Assembly (NCBI RefSeq): GCF_024679095.1
Contig: NW_026111652.1
Span: 232,501-296,500, forward strand
Reading direction: 5' to 3'
DNA: 64,000 bases
From: Eriocheir sinensis
Taxonomy: Eukaryota > Arthropoda > Malacostraca > Decapoda > Varunidae
In this document: piece after piece, positions 24,459 to 41,400 of the stretch
How the letters are laid out: each line of letters opens with the position of its first letter
Numbering within the stretch: the first letter of the stretch is position 1
Made by a program: the position numbers and the translations under genes
Notes under the pieces: model-generated
What the model saw: only the letters and a program-made list of their open reading frames with translations
Told to the model about the DNA's origin: nothing
Databases searched by the model: none

Positions 24459-26998
24459 TTTATAAATTTACATTATTTTATATGTATTTTGTTTATATTT
24501 TTCATTACAAATTTAGTTTATTTTATGTTTATATATTTATTTTTATTTGCGTTATTTCATGTGTATTTTCTATATATATTTTCATTGAAAATTATATTAT
24601 TTTATTGGTATTTTGTTTATTTATTTCGATACGAACTTATATTATTTCATAAGTATTATGTATACATATTTTTATACGCATTTACATTATTTAATGTGTG
24701 TTTTGCATATCTATTTTTATACAAATTTACTGTATTTTATGTGCGTTTGTGTTTTTTTTACTACAAATAAAATAATAATGAATATGTGTAGATTTGTATA
24801 TTTATTTTCATACAAAAAAATTGTTTTATGTGCATTTTTTTACATATATTTTTTTTACAAATTTGCGTCATTTTATGTGTATTTTGTATATGTTTTTTCA
24901 TACAAATTTATATTATTTTTTTGGTATTTTGTTTATGTATTTTGATACGAATTTACATTATTATATGTGTATTTTGAATATATTTTTTATACGTACAACA
25001 TTATTCAATGTGTATTTTGTTTATATATTTTTATACAAATTTACGTTATTTTATGTGTATTTGTTTAAATATTTTTATACAAATCAACATTATTTTATCT
25101 TTTTGTATTTATATTTGAAATCATATTTATCTTATTTTATATCTATTTTGTATATTTATTTTCATACATATTTAACTTACTTTTTTGTATTTTTTGTATA
25201 CAGTTTTAAGCAAATTTGCGTTATCTTATGTGTATTTTGTATATTTATTTTCAAACAAATACGCATTCTTTTATTGGTATTTTGTTTATTTCTTACTTTA
25301 TTTTATGTGTATTTTCTCTCAATATATTTTTATACATTTTTACATTATTTTATGTGTATTTGTTATATATATTTTCATATAAATTTACGTTATTTTATGT
25401 GTATTCGTATATATATTTTGATACAAATTTACATTATTTTATGTGTATTTTTCATTTCTATTTCAATACAAATTTAATTTTTTTATGTGTATTTTTGTAT
25501 ATATATTTTTATAAAAATATGCGTTATTTTATGGGCATTTTTGCATCTTTATTTTCATACAATTTATTTTGATAGGATTTTACATTATTCTATTTGTATT
25601 TTGTATACCTTTTTTTTATACATATTTACATTATTTCATGTGTATTTTGTATATATATTTTATCCAAATTTACGCTATTTCATGTGTATTTGTTTATATA
25701 TTTTCATAAAAATTTACATTATTTGATGTGTATTTTGTATATGTATTTCATATGTATATGTAAATTTACTTAATTTTATGTGTATTTCTTATATCTATTT
25801 TTATACAAATTTAAATTATTTGTGTGTATTTTTGTAAATATTTCTCTACAAATTTTACTTATTTTATGTGGATTTTGTATATTCATTTTTAAAACATATA
25901 TACATTCTTTTATTGGAATTTTGTTTATTTATTTTGATACGAATTTACATTATTTTAGGTGTATTTTATATATATTTTTATACGTATTTACATCATTTTC
26001 TGTGCATTTTCTATATATATTTTCATAGAAATTTACGTTATTTTATTTGTATTCGTATATATATTTTGATATAAATTTTATGTGTATTTTGCATATCTAT
26101 TTCAATACAAATTTACCTTATTGTATGTGCATTTTGTATATTTACCTTAATACAAATTTAATTGTTTTATGTGTATTTTTGTATATATACAAATATGCGG
26201 TATTTTAAGGGTATTTTGCATCTTTATTTTCATACAAATTTACATTATTTTATTGATATTCTGTGTATTTATTTTGATATGATTTTACATTATTCTATGT
26301 GTATTTTGTACATATTTTTTTTATACATGTTTACATTATTTAATGTTTATTTTGTATATATATTTCACAGAAATTTACTTTTTTTTTGTGTATTTGTCTC
26401 TACATTTTCATACAAATTTATAATATTTTATGTGTATATTGTATATGTATTTCAATACAAATTTAACTAATATCATGTGTATTATGTATATCTATTTTCA
26501 TACAAATTTAAATTATTTCTGGGTATTTTTGTATAGATTTTTATACATATTTTAGTTATTTTATGTGTATTTTGTATATTCATTTTTCCACAAATATACA
26601 TTCTTTTATTGGAGTTTTGTTTATTTATTTTGATAGGTGTATTTTGTATATATTTTTAAACATATTTACATCATTTTATGTGTATTTTGTATATATATTT
26701 TAATAGAAATTTACGTTATTTTATGTGTATTCCTATATATATTTTGATACAAATTTACATATTTTATATTTATTTTGCATATCTAAATTTAATTTATTGT
26801 ATTTGCATTTTTGTATATTTATTTCAATTCAAATTTAGGCTATTTTATTTTTATTTTGTATATTTATTTTCCTACAAATTTAAACTATTTTTGTGTATTT
26901 TTTGTATATAGTTTTATTTAAATTTACGTTATTTTATGTGTATTTTGTATATCTATTTTCAAACAAATACACTTTCCTTTATGGCTATTTTGTTTATC

Positions 26999-27145
<147 letters not shown>

Positions 27146-30100
27146 AATTTACCTAATTTTATATTCATTTTGTGTATCTATTTTCATACAAATTTAAATT
27201 ATTTATGTGTATTTTTGTATATATTTTTATACAAATTTTTCTTATTTTATGTGCATTTTGTATATTTATTTTTCTACAATTATATATTCTTTTATTGGAA
27301 TTTTGTTGATTTATTTTGATACGAATTTACATTATTTTAGGTGTATTTTGTATATATATTTTCAAAGAAATTTACGTTATTTTATGTGTATTCGTATATA
27401 TATTTTGATACAAATTTACATTATTTTATGTGTATTTTGCATATCTATTTCAATAGAAATTTACCATATTGGATGTGCATTTTGTATATTTATTTTCATA
27501 CAAATTTAATTATGTAATGTGCATTTTTAAACAAATATGCGTTATTTTATGGTTATTTTGCATCTTCATTTTCATTCAAATTTTATTGATATTCTGTTTA
27601 TTTAGTTTGATACGATTTTACAATATATTTTATGTGTATTTTGTATATATTTTTTATACATATTTACATTATTTAATGTATATTTTGTATATATATTTTC
27701 ATACAAATTTACGTTATTTTATGTGTATTTGTTTATATATTTTGATACAAATTTACAATATTTTATGGGTATTTTGTATATATATTTCAAATCATATTTA
27801 CTTAATTTGATGTGTATTTTGTACATATATTTTTATACAAATTTATATTATTTCTGGGTATTTTTGTTTATATTTTAATACAATTTTTTTGTTATGTTAT
27901 GTGTATTTTGTAAATTTATTTTTCCACAAATTTATATTATTTTATTGGTATTTTGTTGATTTATTTTGGTACGAATTTACATTATTTTATGTGTACTCTG
28001 TATATATATTTTTATACGTATTTTCATTATATTTATGTTATTTTATGTGTATTAGTATATATATTTTGATACAAATTTACATTATTTTATATGTATTTTG
28101 CATATATTTTTTCATACAGAATTACATTATTTTATTGGTGCTTTGTTTATTTATTTTGACACGAATTTTCTTTTTTATATATATATTTTGTATATATTTT
28201 TTTATACGTGTATTTTGTATATATATTTTTAAACAAATTTATGTTATTTTACGTGTATTTATATATACATTTTGATATAAATCTACATTATTTTATGTGT
28301 ATTTTGTATCTATATTTCATTACAAATTTGCCTCATTTTATGGTTATTTTTATATTTATTTTCATTCAAATTTAGATTATTTGATGTGTATATATTTATA
28401 TGTATTTACCTTATTTTATGTGTATGTTCTATATATATTTTCATTAAAAATTACATTATTTTATCGGTGTTTTGCTCATGTATTTCGATACGAATTTAGA
28501 TTATTTCATGTATATTTTCTATACATATTTTTATCCGCATTTACATTATATAATGTGTGTTTTGTATATATATTTTTTGTACAATTTTACTTCATTTTAT
28601 GTGCATTTCTCTTTTTTTTATATACAAATTTACATTATTTTAAGTGTATTCTGTACATTTTTCACTACAAATTTGTCTTATTTTATGTGTATTTTGTTTA
28701 TTTATTTTCATACAAATTTAAATTATTTGATGTGCAGTTTTGTACGTGTATTTTTATAGAAATTTGCGTTATTTTTTATGTTTTTTGTATGTATTTTTTC
28801 ATACAAATTTACATTTTTTTATTGGTATTTTGTTTACGTATTTTGATACGAATTTACATTAGTATATGTGTATTTTGTATATATTTTGTATAAGTATTTT
28901 CATTATATAATGTGCATTTTGTTTATATATTTTAAAACAAATTTACGTATATTTATGTGTATTTTGATACAAATTTACATTATTTTAAGTATTTTGTATA
29001 TATATTTCAATACAAATTTAGTTTATTCTATGTATATTTTGTATATCTATTTTCATTCAAATTTAAATTACTTTTGTGTATCTTTTTATATAGTTTTATA
29101 CAAATTTATGTCATCTTATGTGTATTTTGTATATTTATTTTCATACAAATTCACATTCTTCTATTTGTATTTTGTTTATTTATTTTGGTACGAATTTACA
29201 TCATTAAATGTGTATTTTGTATATAAATTTTTATACGTATTTACATCATTTTATGTGTCTTTTATATATATATTTTTATAAAAATATGCGTATTTTATGT
29301 GAATTTTGAATCTTTATTTTCATACAATTTTAAATTATTTTATTAATATTATGTGTATATATTTAGATAAGATTTAACATTATTCTATTTGTATTTTGTA
29401 TCTATTTTATTATACATATTTACATTATTTAATGTGCATTTGTATATATATTTGATACAAATTTACGTTATTTTAAGTCTATATGTTTATATATTTTCAT
29501 TCAAATTTACATTATTTTATATGTATTTTGTATATGTATTTCAAAACAAATTATCTAATTTCATGTGTTTTTGTATATTTATTTTCATACAAGTTTAAAT
29601 TATTTTGTGTGTATTTTGTATATAGTTTTATACAAATTTTAGTTATTTTATATATTATTTTGTATATCTATTTTCACATATATACATTTTCTTTTCATTG
29701 AAATTTAGTTTATTTAATTTGACAATGAATTTACATTTTTTAATGTGTATTTTGTATATATATTTTTATACGTAGTTACATCATTTCATGTGTATTTTGT
29801 ATATATATTTTCCTAGAAATTTACGTTATGTGTATTCGTATATATATTTTGAAACAAATTTACATTGTTTTATATGTATATTGCATATTTTTTCAATACA
29901 AATTTACGTTATTGTATGTGCATTTTGTATATTAATTTTAATACAAATTTGATTATTCTATGTTTATATTTGTATATTTATTTTCATAAAAAATGCGTTA
30001 TTTTATAGAATTTTGTATCTTAATATTCATACAAATTTACATTATTTTATTGATATTCTGTTTATTTATTTTGATACGATTTAACATTATTCTATTTGTA

Positions 30101-32040
30101 TTTTGTTATATATATTTTTATACATATTTACATTATTGAATGTATATTTTGTATATATATTTTATCCAAATTTACGTTATTTTATGTGTATTTGTTTATA
30201 TATTTTCATACAAATTTAATACCTAACTTCATGTTATATAGTTTTATACAAATTTACGTTATTTTATGTATTTTGTATATGTATTTTCATAAATACACAT
30301 CCTTTTATTGATATTTTATTTATTTATTTTGACACAAATTTACATTATTTAATGTCTATTTTTATATATATATATTTTTATACGTATTTACATCATTTCA
30401 TGTGTATTTTGTATATATATTTCTATAGAAATCTACGTTATTTTATGTGTATTCGTATATATATTTGAAACAAATTTACATTGTGTATTTTGCATATTTA
30501 AAAAAAAAAATTTACCTTATTGTATGTGCATTTTGTATATTACTTTTAATACAAATTTAATTATTGAATGTGTATTTTTGAATATATATTTTTATAAAAA
30601 TATGCATAAGTTTATGGGTATTTTGCACCTTTATTTTCATACAAATTTACGTTATTTTATTGATATTCTGTGTATTTATTTTGATACGATTTTACATTAT
30701 TCTATGTGTATTTTTTATATATTTTTTATACAAATGTACGTTATTTTATGTGTATTTGTTTTCATTTCATACAAATTTACATTATTTTATGTGTATTTTG
30801 TATATTTATTTTTCTACAAATATACGTTCTTTTATCTGAATTTTGTTTATTGAATTTGATACGAATTTACCTTATTTTGTATATCTATTTTCATAAAAAT
30901 TTAATTACTTCTGTATATTTTTGTATATAGTTTTATATAAATTTACGTTATTTTATGTGTATTTTGTATATTTATATTTATACAAATACACATTCTTTTA
31001 TTGGTATTTTGTTTATTTATTTTGATACGAATTTACATTATTTTATGTGTATTTTGTATACATTTTTTTATACGTATTTACCTCATTTTATGTGTATTTT
31101 GTATATATATTTTTATAGAAATCTACGTTATTCTATGTGTATTCGTATATATATTTTGAAACAAATTTACATTGTTTAATATGTATTTTGCATATCTATT
31201 TCAATACAAATTTACCTTATTGTATGTGTTTTTTATATATTTATTTTAATACTAATTTAATTTTTTTATGTGTATTTTGGTATATATATTTTTATAAATA
31301 AAAAAAATGCGTTATTTTATGGGTATTTTGCCTCTTTATTTTCATACAAATTTAAATTATTTTATTAATATTCTGTGTATTTATTTTGATACGATTTTAC
31401 ATTATTCTATTTGTGTTTTGTATATTTTTTTTATAGAAATTTACGTTATTTTAAGTGTATTTGTTTAAGTATTTTCATTCAAATTTACATTATTTTATGT
31501 GTATTTTGTATATGTATTTTTTTTTCATACAAATTTAAAATATTTTTGTGTATTTTTGTATATAGTTTGATACAAATTTTGGTTATTTTATGTGTATTTT
31601 GTATATCTATTTTCATACAAATACACATTCTTTTATTGATATTTTGTTTATTTATTTTGAGGCGAATTTACATTATTTAATGTGTATTTTGTATATATAT
31701 TCTTATACGTATTTACATCATTTCATGTTTATTTTGTATATATATTCCTATAGAAATCAACGTTATTTTATGTGTATTCGTATATATATTTTGAAACAAA
31801 TTTACACTGTTTTATGTGTATTTTGCGTATTTTTTCAATACAAATTTACCTTATTGTATGTGCATTTTATATATTAATCTTAATACAAATCTAATTATTC
31901 TATGTGTATTTTTGTATATGTATTTAAAAAAAAAAAAGCTTTATTTTATGGGTATTTTGCATCTTTATTTTCATACAAATTTAAATTATTTTATTGATAT
32001 TCTGTGTACTTATTTTGATACGATTTTACATTATTATATG

Positions 32041-32474
32041 TATAACAAAAATAAATACAGAATACACAAAAATAGATATGCAAAATACATATAAACAATG
32101 TAAATTTGTTTCAAAATATATATACGAATACACATGAAATAAGGTAGATTTCTATAAAAATATATGTACAAAATACACATAAAATTAAGTAAATACGTAT
32201 AAAAAAATGTATACAAAATACACATAAAATAATATAATTTCGTATCAAAATAAATAAACAAAATACCAATAAAAGAATGTGTATTTGTATAAATATAAAT
32301 ATATAAAATACACATTAAATAATGTAAATTTGTTTAAAACTATACAAAATACACATGAAATGATGTAAATACGTATAAAAATATATATACAATACACATT
32401 GAAATACATATACAAAATACACTTAAAATAATGTAAATTTGAATGAAAACATATAAACAAATACATTTAAAATA
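32041..32474 (-). repeat. Inverted satellite segment, about 430 bp
   Basis: From about 32041 the sequence is the reverse complement of the monomer (ACAAAATACACATAAAAT, TACGAATACACATG, CAAAATACCAATAAAAG). It returns to plus orientation at about 32475 with GAGTTTACATTATTTTATG. The left switch occurs at ATTATATGTATAACAAAAAT. Confidence 0.9.
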
Positions 32475-35400
32475 ACGAGTTTACATTATTTTATGTGTAT
32501 TTTGTATATATTTTTTTATACGTATTTACTTAATTATATGTGTATTTTGTATATATATTTTTATAGAAATCTACGTTATTTTATGTGTATTCCTTTATAT
32601 ATTTTGAAACAAATTTACATTGTTTTATATGTATTTTGCGTATCTATTTCAATACAAATTTATCTTATTGTATGTGCATTTTGTATACTTATTTTAATAC
32701 AAAATCAGATATTTTATGTTTTTTGTATATATTTTTATAATATATAATATTTATTTTTATATGGGTATTTTGCATCTTAATTTTCATACAAATTTACATT
32801 ATTTTATTAATATTTTGTGTATTTATTTTGATACGATTTTACATTATTCTATTTGTGTTTTGTATCTATTTTTATATACATATTTACATTATTTAATGTT
32901 TATTTGTATATATATTAGATACAAATTTACGTTATTTTAAGTGCATATGTTTATATATTTTCCTTCAAATTTACATTATTTTATGTGTATTTTGTATATG
33001 TATTTCAAAACAAAATTACCTAATTTTATGTGTTTTTTGTATATTTATTTTCATACAAGTTTAAATTATTTTTGTGTATTTTTGTATATAGTTTTATACA
33101 AATTTAGGTTATTTTATTTGTATTTTGTATATCTATTTTCATACATATACACATTCTTTTCATGATATTTTGTTTATCTATTTTGACACAAATTTACATT
33201 ATTTAATGTGTATTTTGTATATATATTTTTATACGTATTTACATCATTTCATGTGTATTTTGCATATATATTTCTATAGAAATCTACGTTATTTTATGTG
33301 TATTCGTATATAAATTTTGAAACAAATTTACATTGTTTTATGTGTATTTTGCATATTTTTTCAATACAAATTTACCTTATTGTATGTGCATTTTGTATAT
33401 TAATTTTAATACAAATTTGATTATTCTATGTTTATTTTCATATATGTATTTTTATAAAAATATGCTTTATTTTATGGGTATTTTGCATATTTATTTTCAT
33501 ACAAATTTACATTATTTTATTGATATTCTGTTTATTTATTTTGATGCGATTTAACATTATTCTTTGTGTATTTTGTATATATATTTTTTATACATATTTA
33601 CATTATTTAATGTGTATTTGTTTATATATTTTCATACAAATTTACATTATTTTATGTGTATTTTGTATATATATATTTTTTACGTATTTAAATTATTTTA
33701 TGTGTATTTTGTATATACATTTTCATAAAAATTTACGTTATTTTATTATGTGTATTCGTATATACTTTGATACAAATTTTATAGAAATTCTTGTTATTTA
33801 ATGTGTATTTGTATATATATTTTCATACAAATTTATATTATTTCATGTGTATTTTTACATATATTTCATTACAAATCTACCTTATTTTATGTTTATTTTG
33901 TATATTTATTTCATTCAATTTTAAAATATTTTATGTGTATATTTGTATTTGTATTTAGGTTATTTTATGTGTATTTTCTATATATTTTCATCCAAAACTA
34001 CATTATTTTATTGGTATTTTCTTAATTTAATTCGATACGAATTTAGATTATTTCATAGGTATTTTGTATACATATTTTTATACTCATTTACATTATCTAA
34101 TCTGTGTTCTGTATATATATTTTTATGCAAATTTATTTGATGTGCATTTTTGTACATATATTTTAATAGAAATTTGCGTTATTTTATGTGTTTTTTATAT
34201 ATGTTTTCTCATACAAATTTATCTTATTTCATTGGTATTTTATTTATTTATTTTGATACGAATTACATGATTATATGTGTATTTTGTTCATATTTTTTAT
34301 ACGTATTTACATTATTTAATGTGTATTTTGTTTATATATTTTAATACAAATTGACGTTATTATATGTGTATTTGTATAAATATTTTGATACAAATTTACT
34401 TTATTTTATGTATTTTGTATATATATTTCAATTCAAATTTAGCTTATTATGTGTGTATTTTGTATATCTATTTTTATATAAATTTAATTACTTCTGTGTA
34501 TTTTTGTATATAGTTTTATATAAATCTACGTTATTTTACGTGTATTTTGTATATTTATATTAATACAAATACACATTTTTTTACTGGTATATTGTTTATT
34601 TATTTTGATACGAATTTTCATTAAATTATGTGTATTTTGTATACATTTTTTATACGTATTTACCTCATTTTATGTGTATTTTGTATATATATTTTTATAG
34701 AAATCTACGTTATTATGTGTATTCGTATATATATTTTGAAACAAATTTACATTGTTTTATATGTATTTTGCATATCTATTTCAATACAAATTTACTTTAT
34801 TGTATGTGTATTTTGTATATTAATTTTAATACAAATTTAAATTTTTTATGTGTATATTTGTATATATATTTTTATAAAAAAATTCGTTATTTATTGGGAA
34901 TTTTGATTCTTTATTTATATACAAATTTACATTATTTTATTAATATTCTGTGTATTTATTTTGATACGATTTTACATTATTCTTTTTGTGTTTTGTAAAT
35001 ATTTTTTTATACATATTTACATTATATAATTTGTATTTTGTATATATATTTTATACAAATTTACGTTATTTTAAGTGTATTTGTTTATGTATTTTTACTC
35101 AAATTTACATTATTTTATGTGTATTTTGTATATGTATTTCAATACAAATTTAGCTAGTTTTATGTGTATTTTGTATATTTATTTTCATACAAATTTAAAT
35201 TATTTTTGTGTATTTTTTGTATATAGTTTTTTTTATAATTTTAGGTTATTTTATGTGTATTTTGTATAGCTATTTTCATACAAATACACATTCTTTTATT
35301 GATATTTTGTTTTTTTTTATTTTGACGCGAATTTACATTATTTAATGTGTATTTGGTATATATATTTTTATACGTATTTACATCATTTCATGTGTATTTT

Positions 35401-38400
35401 GTATATATATTTCTATAGAAATCTACGTTATTTTATGTGTATTCGTATATATATTTTGAAACAAATTTACACTGTTTTATGTGTATTTTGCATATTTTTT
35501 CAATACAATTTTATCTTATTGTATCAGCATTTTGTATATTAATTTTAATACAAATTTAATTATTCTATGTGTATTTTTGTATTTGTATTTTTATAAAAAT
35601 ATGGTTAATTTTAGGGTTATTTTGCATCTTTATTTTAATTCAAATTTATATTGTTTTATTGATATTCTGTGTATATATTTTGATGCGATTTTACATTATT
35701 CTATGTGTATTTTGTTTATATATTTCATACAAATGTACGTTATTTTATGTGTATTTGTGTCCTTTCATACTAATTTACATTATTTTATGTGTATTTTGTA
35801 CATGTATTTAAATACAAATTTAACTAATTATATGTGTATTTTGTATATCTATTTTCATACAAATTGAAATTATTGTTGTGGGTTTTTTTTTTGTATATAT
35901 TTTTATGTAAATTTTCGGTATTTTATGTGTATTTTCTATATTTATTTTATTACACATATACGTTCTTTAATCGGAATTTTGTTTATTTATTTTCATACGA
36001 ATTTAAACTATTTTAGGTGTATTTGGTATATATATTTTTATACTATATATGTATTTTTATGTATATTTTCATAGAAATCTACTCTATTTTATGTGTATTC
36101 GTATATATATTTTGATACAAATTTACATTATTTATGTGTATTTTGCATATCTATTTCAATACAAATTTACCTTATTGTATATGCATTTTGTATATTAATT
36201 TTAATACAAATTTAATTATTCTATGTGTATTTTTGTATATGTATTTTTATAAAAATATGCTTTATTTTATATGTATTTTGCATCTTTATTTTCATACAAA
36301 TTTACATTATTATATTGATATTCTGTTTATTTTTTTTAAACGATTTTACATTATTCTACGTGTATTTTGTATGTATGTTTTATACAAATGTACGCTATTT
36401 TATGTTTATATGTTTTCATTTCATAAAAATTTACATTATTTTATATGTATTTTGTACATGTATTTAAAGACAAATTTAACTAATTATATGTGTATTTTGT
36501 ATATCTATTTTCATTCAAATTGAAATTATTTTTGTGTTTTTTTTTTGTATAAATTTTTATACAAATTTTCGTTATTTGATGTATATTTTGTATATTTATT
36601 TTCCTACAAATATACGTTCTTTCATCGGAATTTTGTTTATTTATTTTGATACGAATTTACATTATTTTAGGTGTATTTGGTATATGTATTTTTTACTATT
36701 TACATAAGTTTATGTGTATTTTGTATGTATATTTTCATAGAAATTTACTCTATTTTATGTGTATTCGTATATATATTTTGATACAAATTTACATTATTGT
36801 TGTGTATTTTACAAATCTATTTCAATACAAATTTACTTTATTGTATATTTATTTCAATACAAATTTAATTATTTCATGTGTATTTTTGTATTTATATTTT
36901 TATGGAAATATGCGTTATTATATGGGTATTTTTCATCTTTATTTTCATACAAATTAACATTATTTAATTGATATTCTGTTTATTTATTTTGATACGATTT
37001 AACATTATTCTATGTGTATTTTGTATATATATTTTTATACATATTTACATTATTTAATGTATATTTTGTATATATATTTTATCCAAATTTACGTTATTTT
37101 ATGTGTATTTGTTTATATATTTTCATACAAATTTACATAGTTTTATACAAATTAACCTTATTTTATGTGTATTTCGTATATGTATTTTCATACAAATACA
37201 CATTCTTTTAATGATATTTTGTTTATTTATTTAGACACGAATTTACTTTATTTAATGTCTATTTTGTATATATATTTTGATACGTATTTACAGCATCTCT
37301 AGTGCATTTTGTATATATATTTCTATAGAAATCTGCGTTATTTTATGTGTATTCTTATGTATATTTTGAAACAAATTTACATTGTTTTATGTGTATTTTG
37401 CATATTTCAAAAAAAAAATTACCTTATTGTATGTGCATTTTGTATATTAATTTTAATACAAATTTAGTTATTGAATGTGTATTTTTGTACATATATTTTT
37501 ATAAAAATATGCTTAATTTTATGGGTATTTTGCTCCTTTATTTTCAAACAAATTTACGTTATTTTATTGATATTCTGTGTATTTATTTTGACACGATTTA
37601 ACATTATTCTATGTGTATTTTCTATATATATTTTATACAAATGTACGTTATTTTATGTGTATTTGTTTTAATTTCTTACAAATTTACATTATTTTATGTG
37701 TATTTTGTACATGTATTTAAAGACAAATTTAACTAATTATATGTGTATTTTGCATATCTATTTTCATACAAATTGAGATTATTTTTGTTTATTTTTGTAT
37801 GTATTTTCATACAAATTTTCGTTATTTTATGTGTATTTTGTATATTTATTTTTCTATAAATATACGTTGTTTTATCTGAATTTTGTTTATTGAATTTGAT
37901 ACGAATTTACCTTATTTTATATCTATTTTCATACAAATTTAATTACTTCTGTGTGTTTTTTTATATAGTTTTATATAAATTTACGTTATTTTAAGTGTAT
38001 TTTGTATATTTATATTTATACAAATACACATTCTTTTATTGGTATTTTGTTTATTTATTTTGATACGAATTTACATTATTTTATGTGTATTTTGTATACA
38101 TTTTTTTTATACGTATTTACTTCATTTTATGTGTATTTTGTATATATATTTTTATAGAAATCTACGTTATTTAATGTGTATTCGTATATATTTTGAAACA
38201 AATTTACATAGTTTTATATGTATTTTACATATCTATTTCAATTCAAATTCACTTTATTGTATGTGTTTTTTATATATTTATTTTAATAGAATTTTTTTTT
38301 TTTTATGTGTATTTTGGTATATATATTTTTATAAATAAAAAAATGCGTTATTTTATGGGTATTTTGCCTCTTTATTTTCATACAAATTTACATTATTTTA

Positions 38401-41400
38401 TTAATATTCTGTGTATTTATTTTGATACGATTTTACATTATTCTATTTGTGTTTTGTATATATTTTTTTATACAAATTTACGTTATTTTAATTGTATTTG
38501 TTTATATATTTTTATTATACGTATTATATACGTATTTAAATACAAATTTACCTAATTTTATGTGTATTTTGTATATTTATTTTCATACAAATTTAAAATA
38601 TTTTTGTATATTTTTGTATATAGTTTGATACAAATTTAGGTTATTTTATGTGAATTTTGTATATCTATTTTCATACAAATACACTTTCTTTTATTGATAT
38701 TTTGTTTATTTATTTTGACGCGAATTTACATTATTTAATGTGTATTTTGTAAATATATTTTTATACGTATTTACATCATTTCATGTGTATTTTGTATATA
38801 TATTCCTATAGAAATCAACGTTATTTTATGTGTATTCGTATATATATTTTGAAACAAATTTACACTGTTTTATGTGTATTTTGCGTATTTTTTCAATACA
38901 AATTTACCTTATTGTATGTGCATTTTGTATATTAATTTTAATACAAATTTAATTGTTCTATGTGTATTTTTGTATATGTATTTAAAAAAAAATGCTTTAT
39001 TTTATGGTTATTTTGCATCTTTATTTTCATACAAATTTTAATTATTTTATTTATATTCTGTGTACTTATTTTGATACGATTTTTCATTATTCTATGTGTA
39101 TTTTGTATATATATTTTATACAAATGTACGTTATTTTATGTGTATTTGTTTTCATTTCATACAAATTTACATAATTTTTTGTGTATTCTGTACATGTATT
39201 TAAATACAAATTTAACTAATTATATGTGTATTTTGTATATCTATTTTCATACAAATTGATATTATTTTTTTGTTTTTTTTGTATATATTTTTATACAAAT
39301 TTTCGTTATTTTATGTGTATTTTGTATATTTATATTTATACAAATACACATTCTTTTATTGATATTTTGTTTATTTATTTTGATACGAATTTACATTATA
39401 TTAGGTGTTTTTGATATATATATTTTTATACTTATTTACGTCATTTTATATGTATTGTGTATGTATATTTTCATAGAAATTTACTCTATTCTAGGTGTAT
39501 TCGTATATATATTTTGATACAAATTTACATTACTTATGTTTATTTTGCATATCTATTTCAATACAAATTTACTTTATTGTGAATATATATTTTTATTCAT
39601 TATTTAATGTTTATTTTGAATATATATTTTTATACTAATTCATGTTATTTTATGTGTATTTGTATATATATTTTCATACAAATTTATATTATTTTATGTG
39701 TATTTTGTACATATATTTCATTACAAATTTACCTTATTTATGTTTATTTTGTATATTTATTTCATTCAATTTTGAATTATTTTATGTGTATATTTGTATT
39801 TGTATTTAGGTTATTTTATGTGTATTTTATATATATATTTTCATCCAAAATTCCATTATTTTTTTGGTATTTTGTTAATTTGATTCGATACGAATTTAGA
39901 TTATTTCATTGGTATTTTGTATACATATTTTTATACGCATGTACATTATTTATTGTGTGTTTTTATATATATTTTTATGCAAATTTACTTTATTTTATGT
40001 GCATTTTTGTACATATATTTATATAGAAATTTGCGTTATTTTATGTGTATTTTGTATATGTTTTCTCATACAAATTTACATTATTTTATTGGTATTTTGT
40101 TTATTTATTTTGATACGAATTACATTATTATATGTGTATTTTGTACAAATTTCTTATACGTATTTACATTATTTAATGAGTATTTTGTTTATATATTTTT
40201 ATACAAATCCACTTTATTATATGTGTATTTTTATAAATATTTTGATACAAATTTACATTATTTTATGTACTATGTGTATATATTTCAATTCAAATTTAGC
40301 TTATTTTATGTGTATTTTGTATATCCATTTTCATACAAATTTAGTTACTTTTGTGTATTTTTGTGTATCGTTTTATACAAATTAACGTTATTTAATGTGT
40401 ATTTTGTATTTTTATATTTATACAAATACACATTCTTGTATTGGTATTTTGTTTATTTATTTTGATACGAATTTACATTATTTTATGTGTATTTTTTATA
40501 CATTTTTTTATACGTATTTACTTAATTTTATGTGTATTTTGTATATATATTTTTATAGAAATCTACCTTATTTTATGTGTATTCGTACATATATTTTGAG
40601 ACAAATTTACCTTGTTTATATGTATTTTGCATATCTATTTAAATACAGATTTACCTTACTGAATATGCATTTTGTAAATTTATTTTAATACAAATTCAAT
40701 TATTTTATGTGTATTTTGGTATGTATATTTTTTTAAAAAATGCGTATTTTATGGGTATTTTGCATCTTAATTTTCATACAAATTTACATTATTTTATTAA
40801 CATTCTGTGTATTCATTTTGATACGATTTTACATTATTCTATTTGTGTTTTGTATATATTTTTTATATATATTTACATTATTTAATGTTTATTTTGTATA
40901 TATATTTTATACTATTTTACGATATTTTATGTATTTGTTTATATATTTTCATTCAAATTTACATTATTTAAATTATTTTGTGAAGTGGTTTGTAAATCTA
41001 TGTGTATTTTGTATATTTATTTTCATACAAATTTAAAAAAAAATTTTGTGTATTTTGTAAATAGTTTTATACAATTTATGTTATTTCATGTGTATTTGTA
41101 TATCTATTTTCATATAAATACACATTTCTTTTATTGATATTTTGTTCATTTATTTTGACGAATTTACATTATTCAATTGTGTATGTATATTTTGTAAAAT
41201 ATTTATTTCATGGGTATTTTAAATTATTTCATGTGTATATTTGCATAAGTCATTTAGGTTATTTTAATATATATTTTAAATAGAAATTTACATACTAATA
41301 ACTAACATATTTTGATGTTAATTTAATACAATACAATTAGATAATTTAATTAGGTAATTTGTATACATATAATATACCATGCATTAGGTAATTTGTTTTG

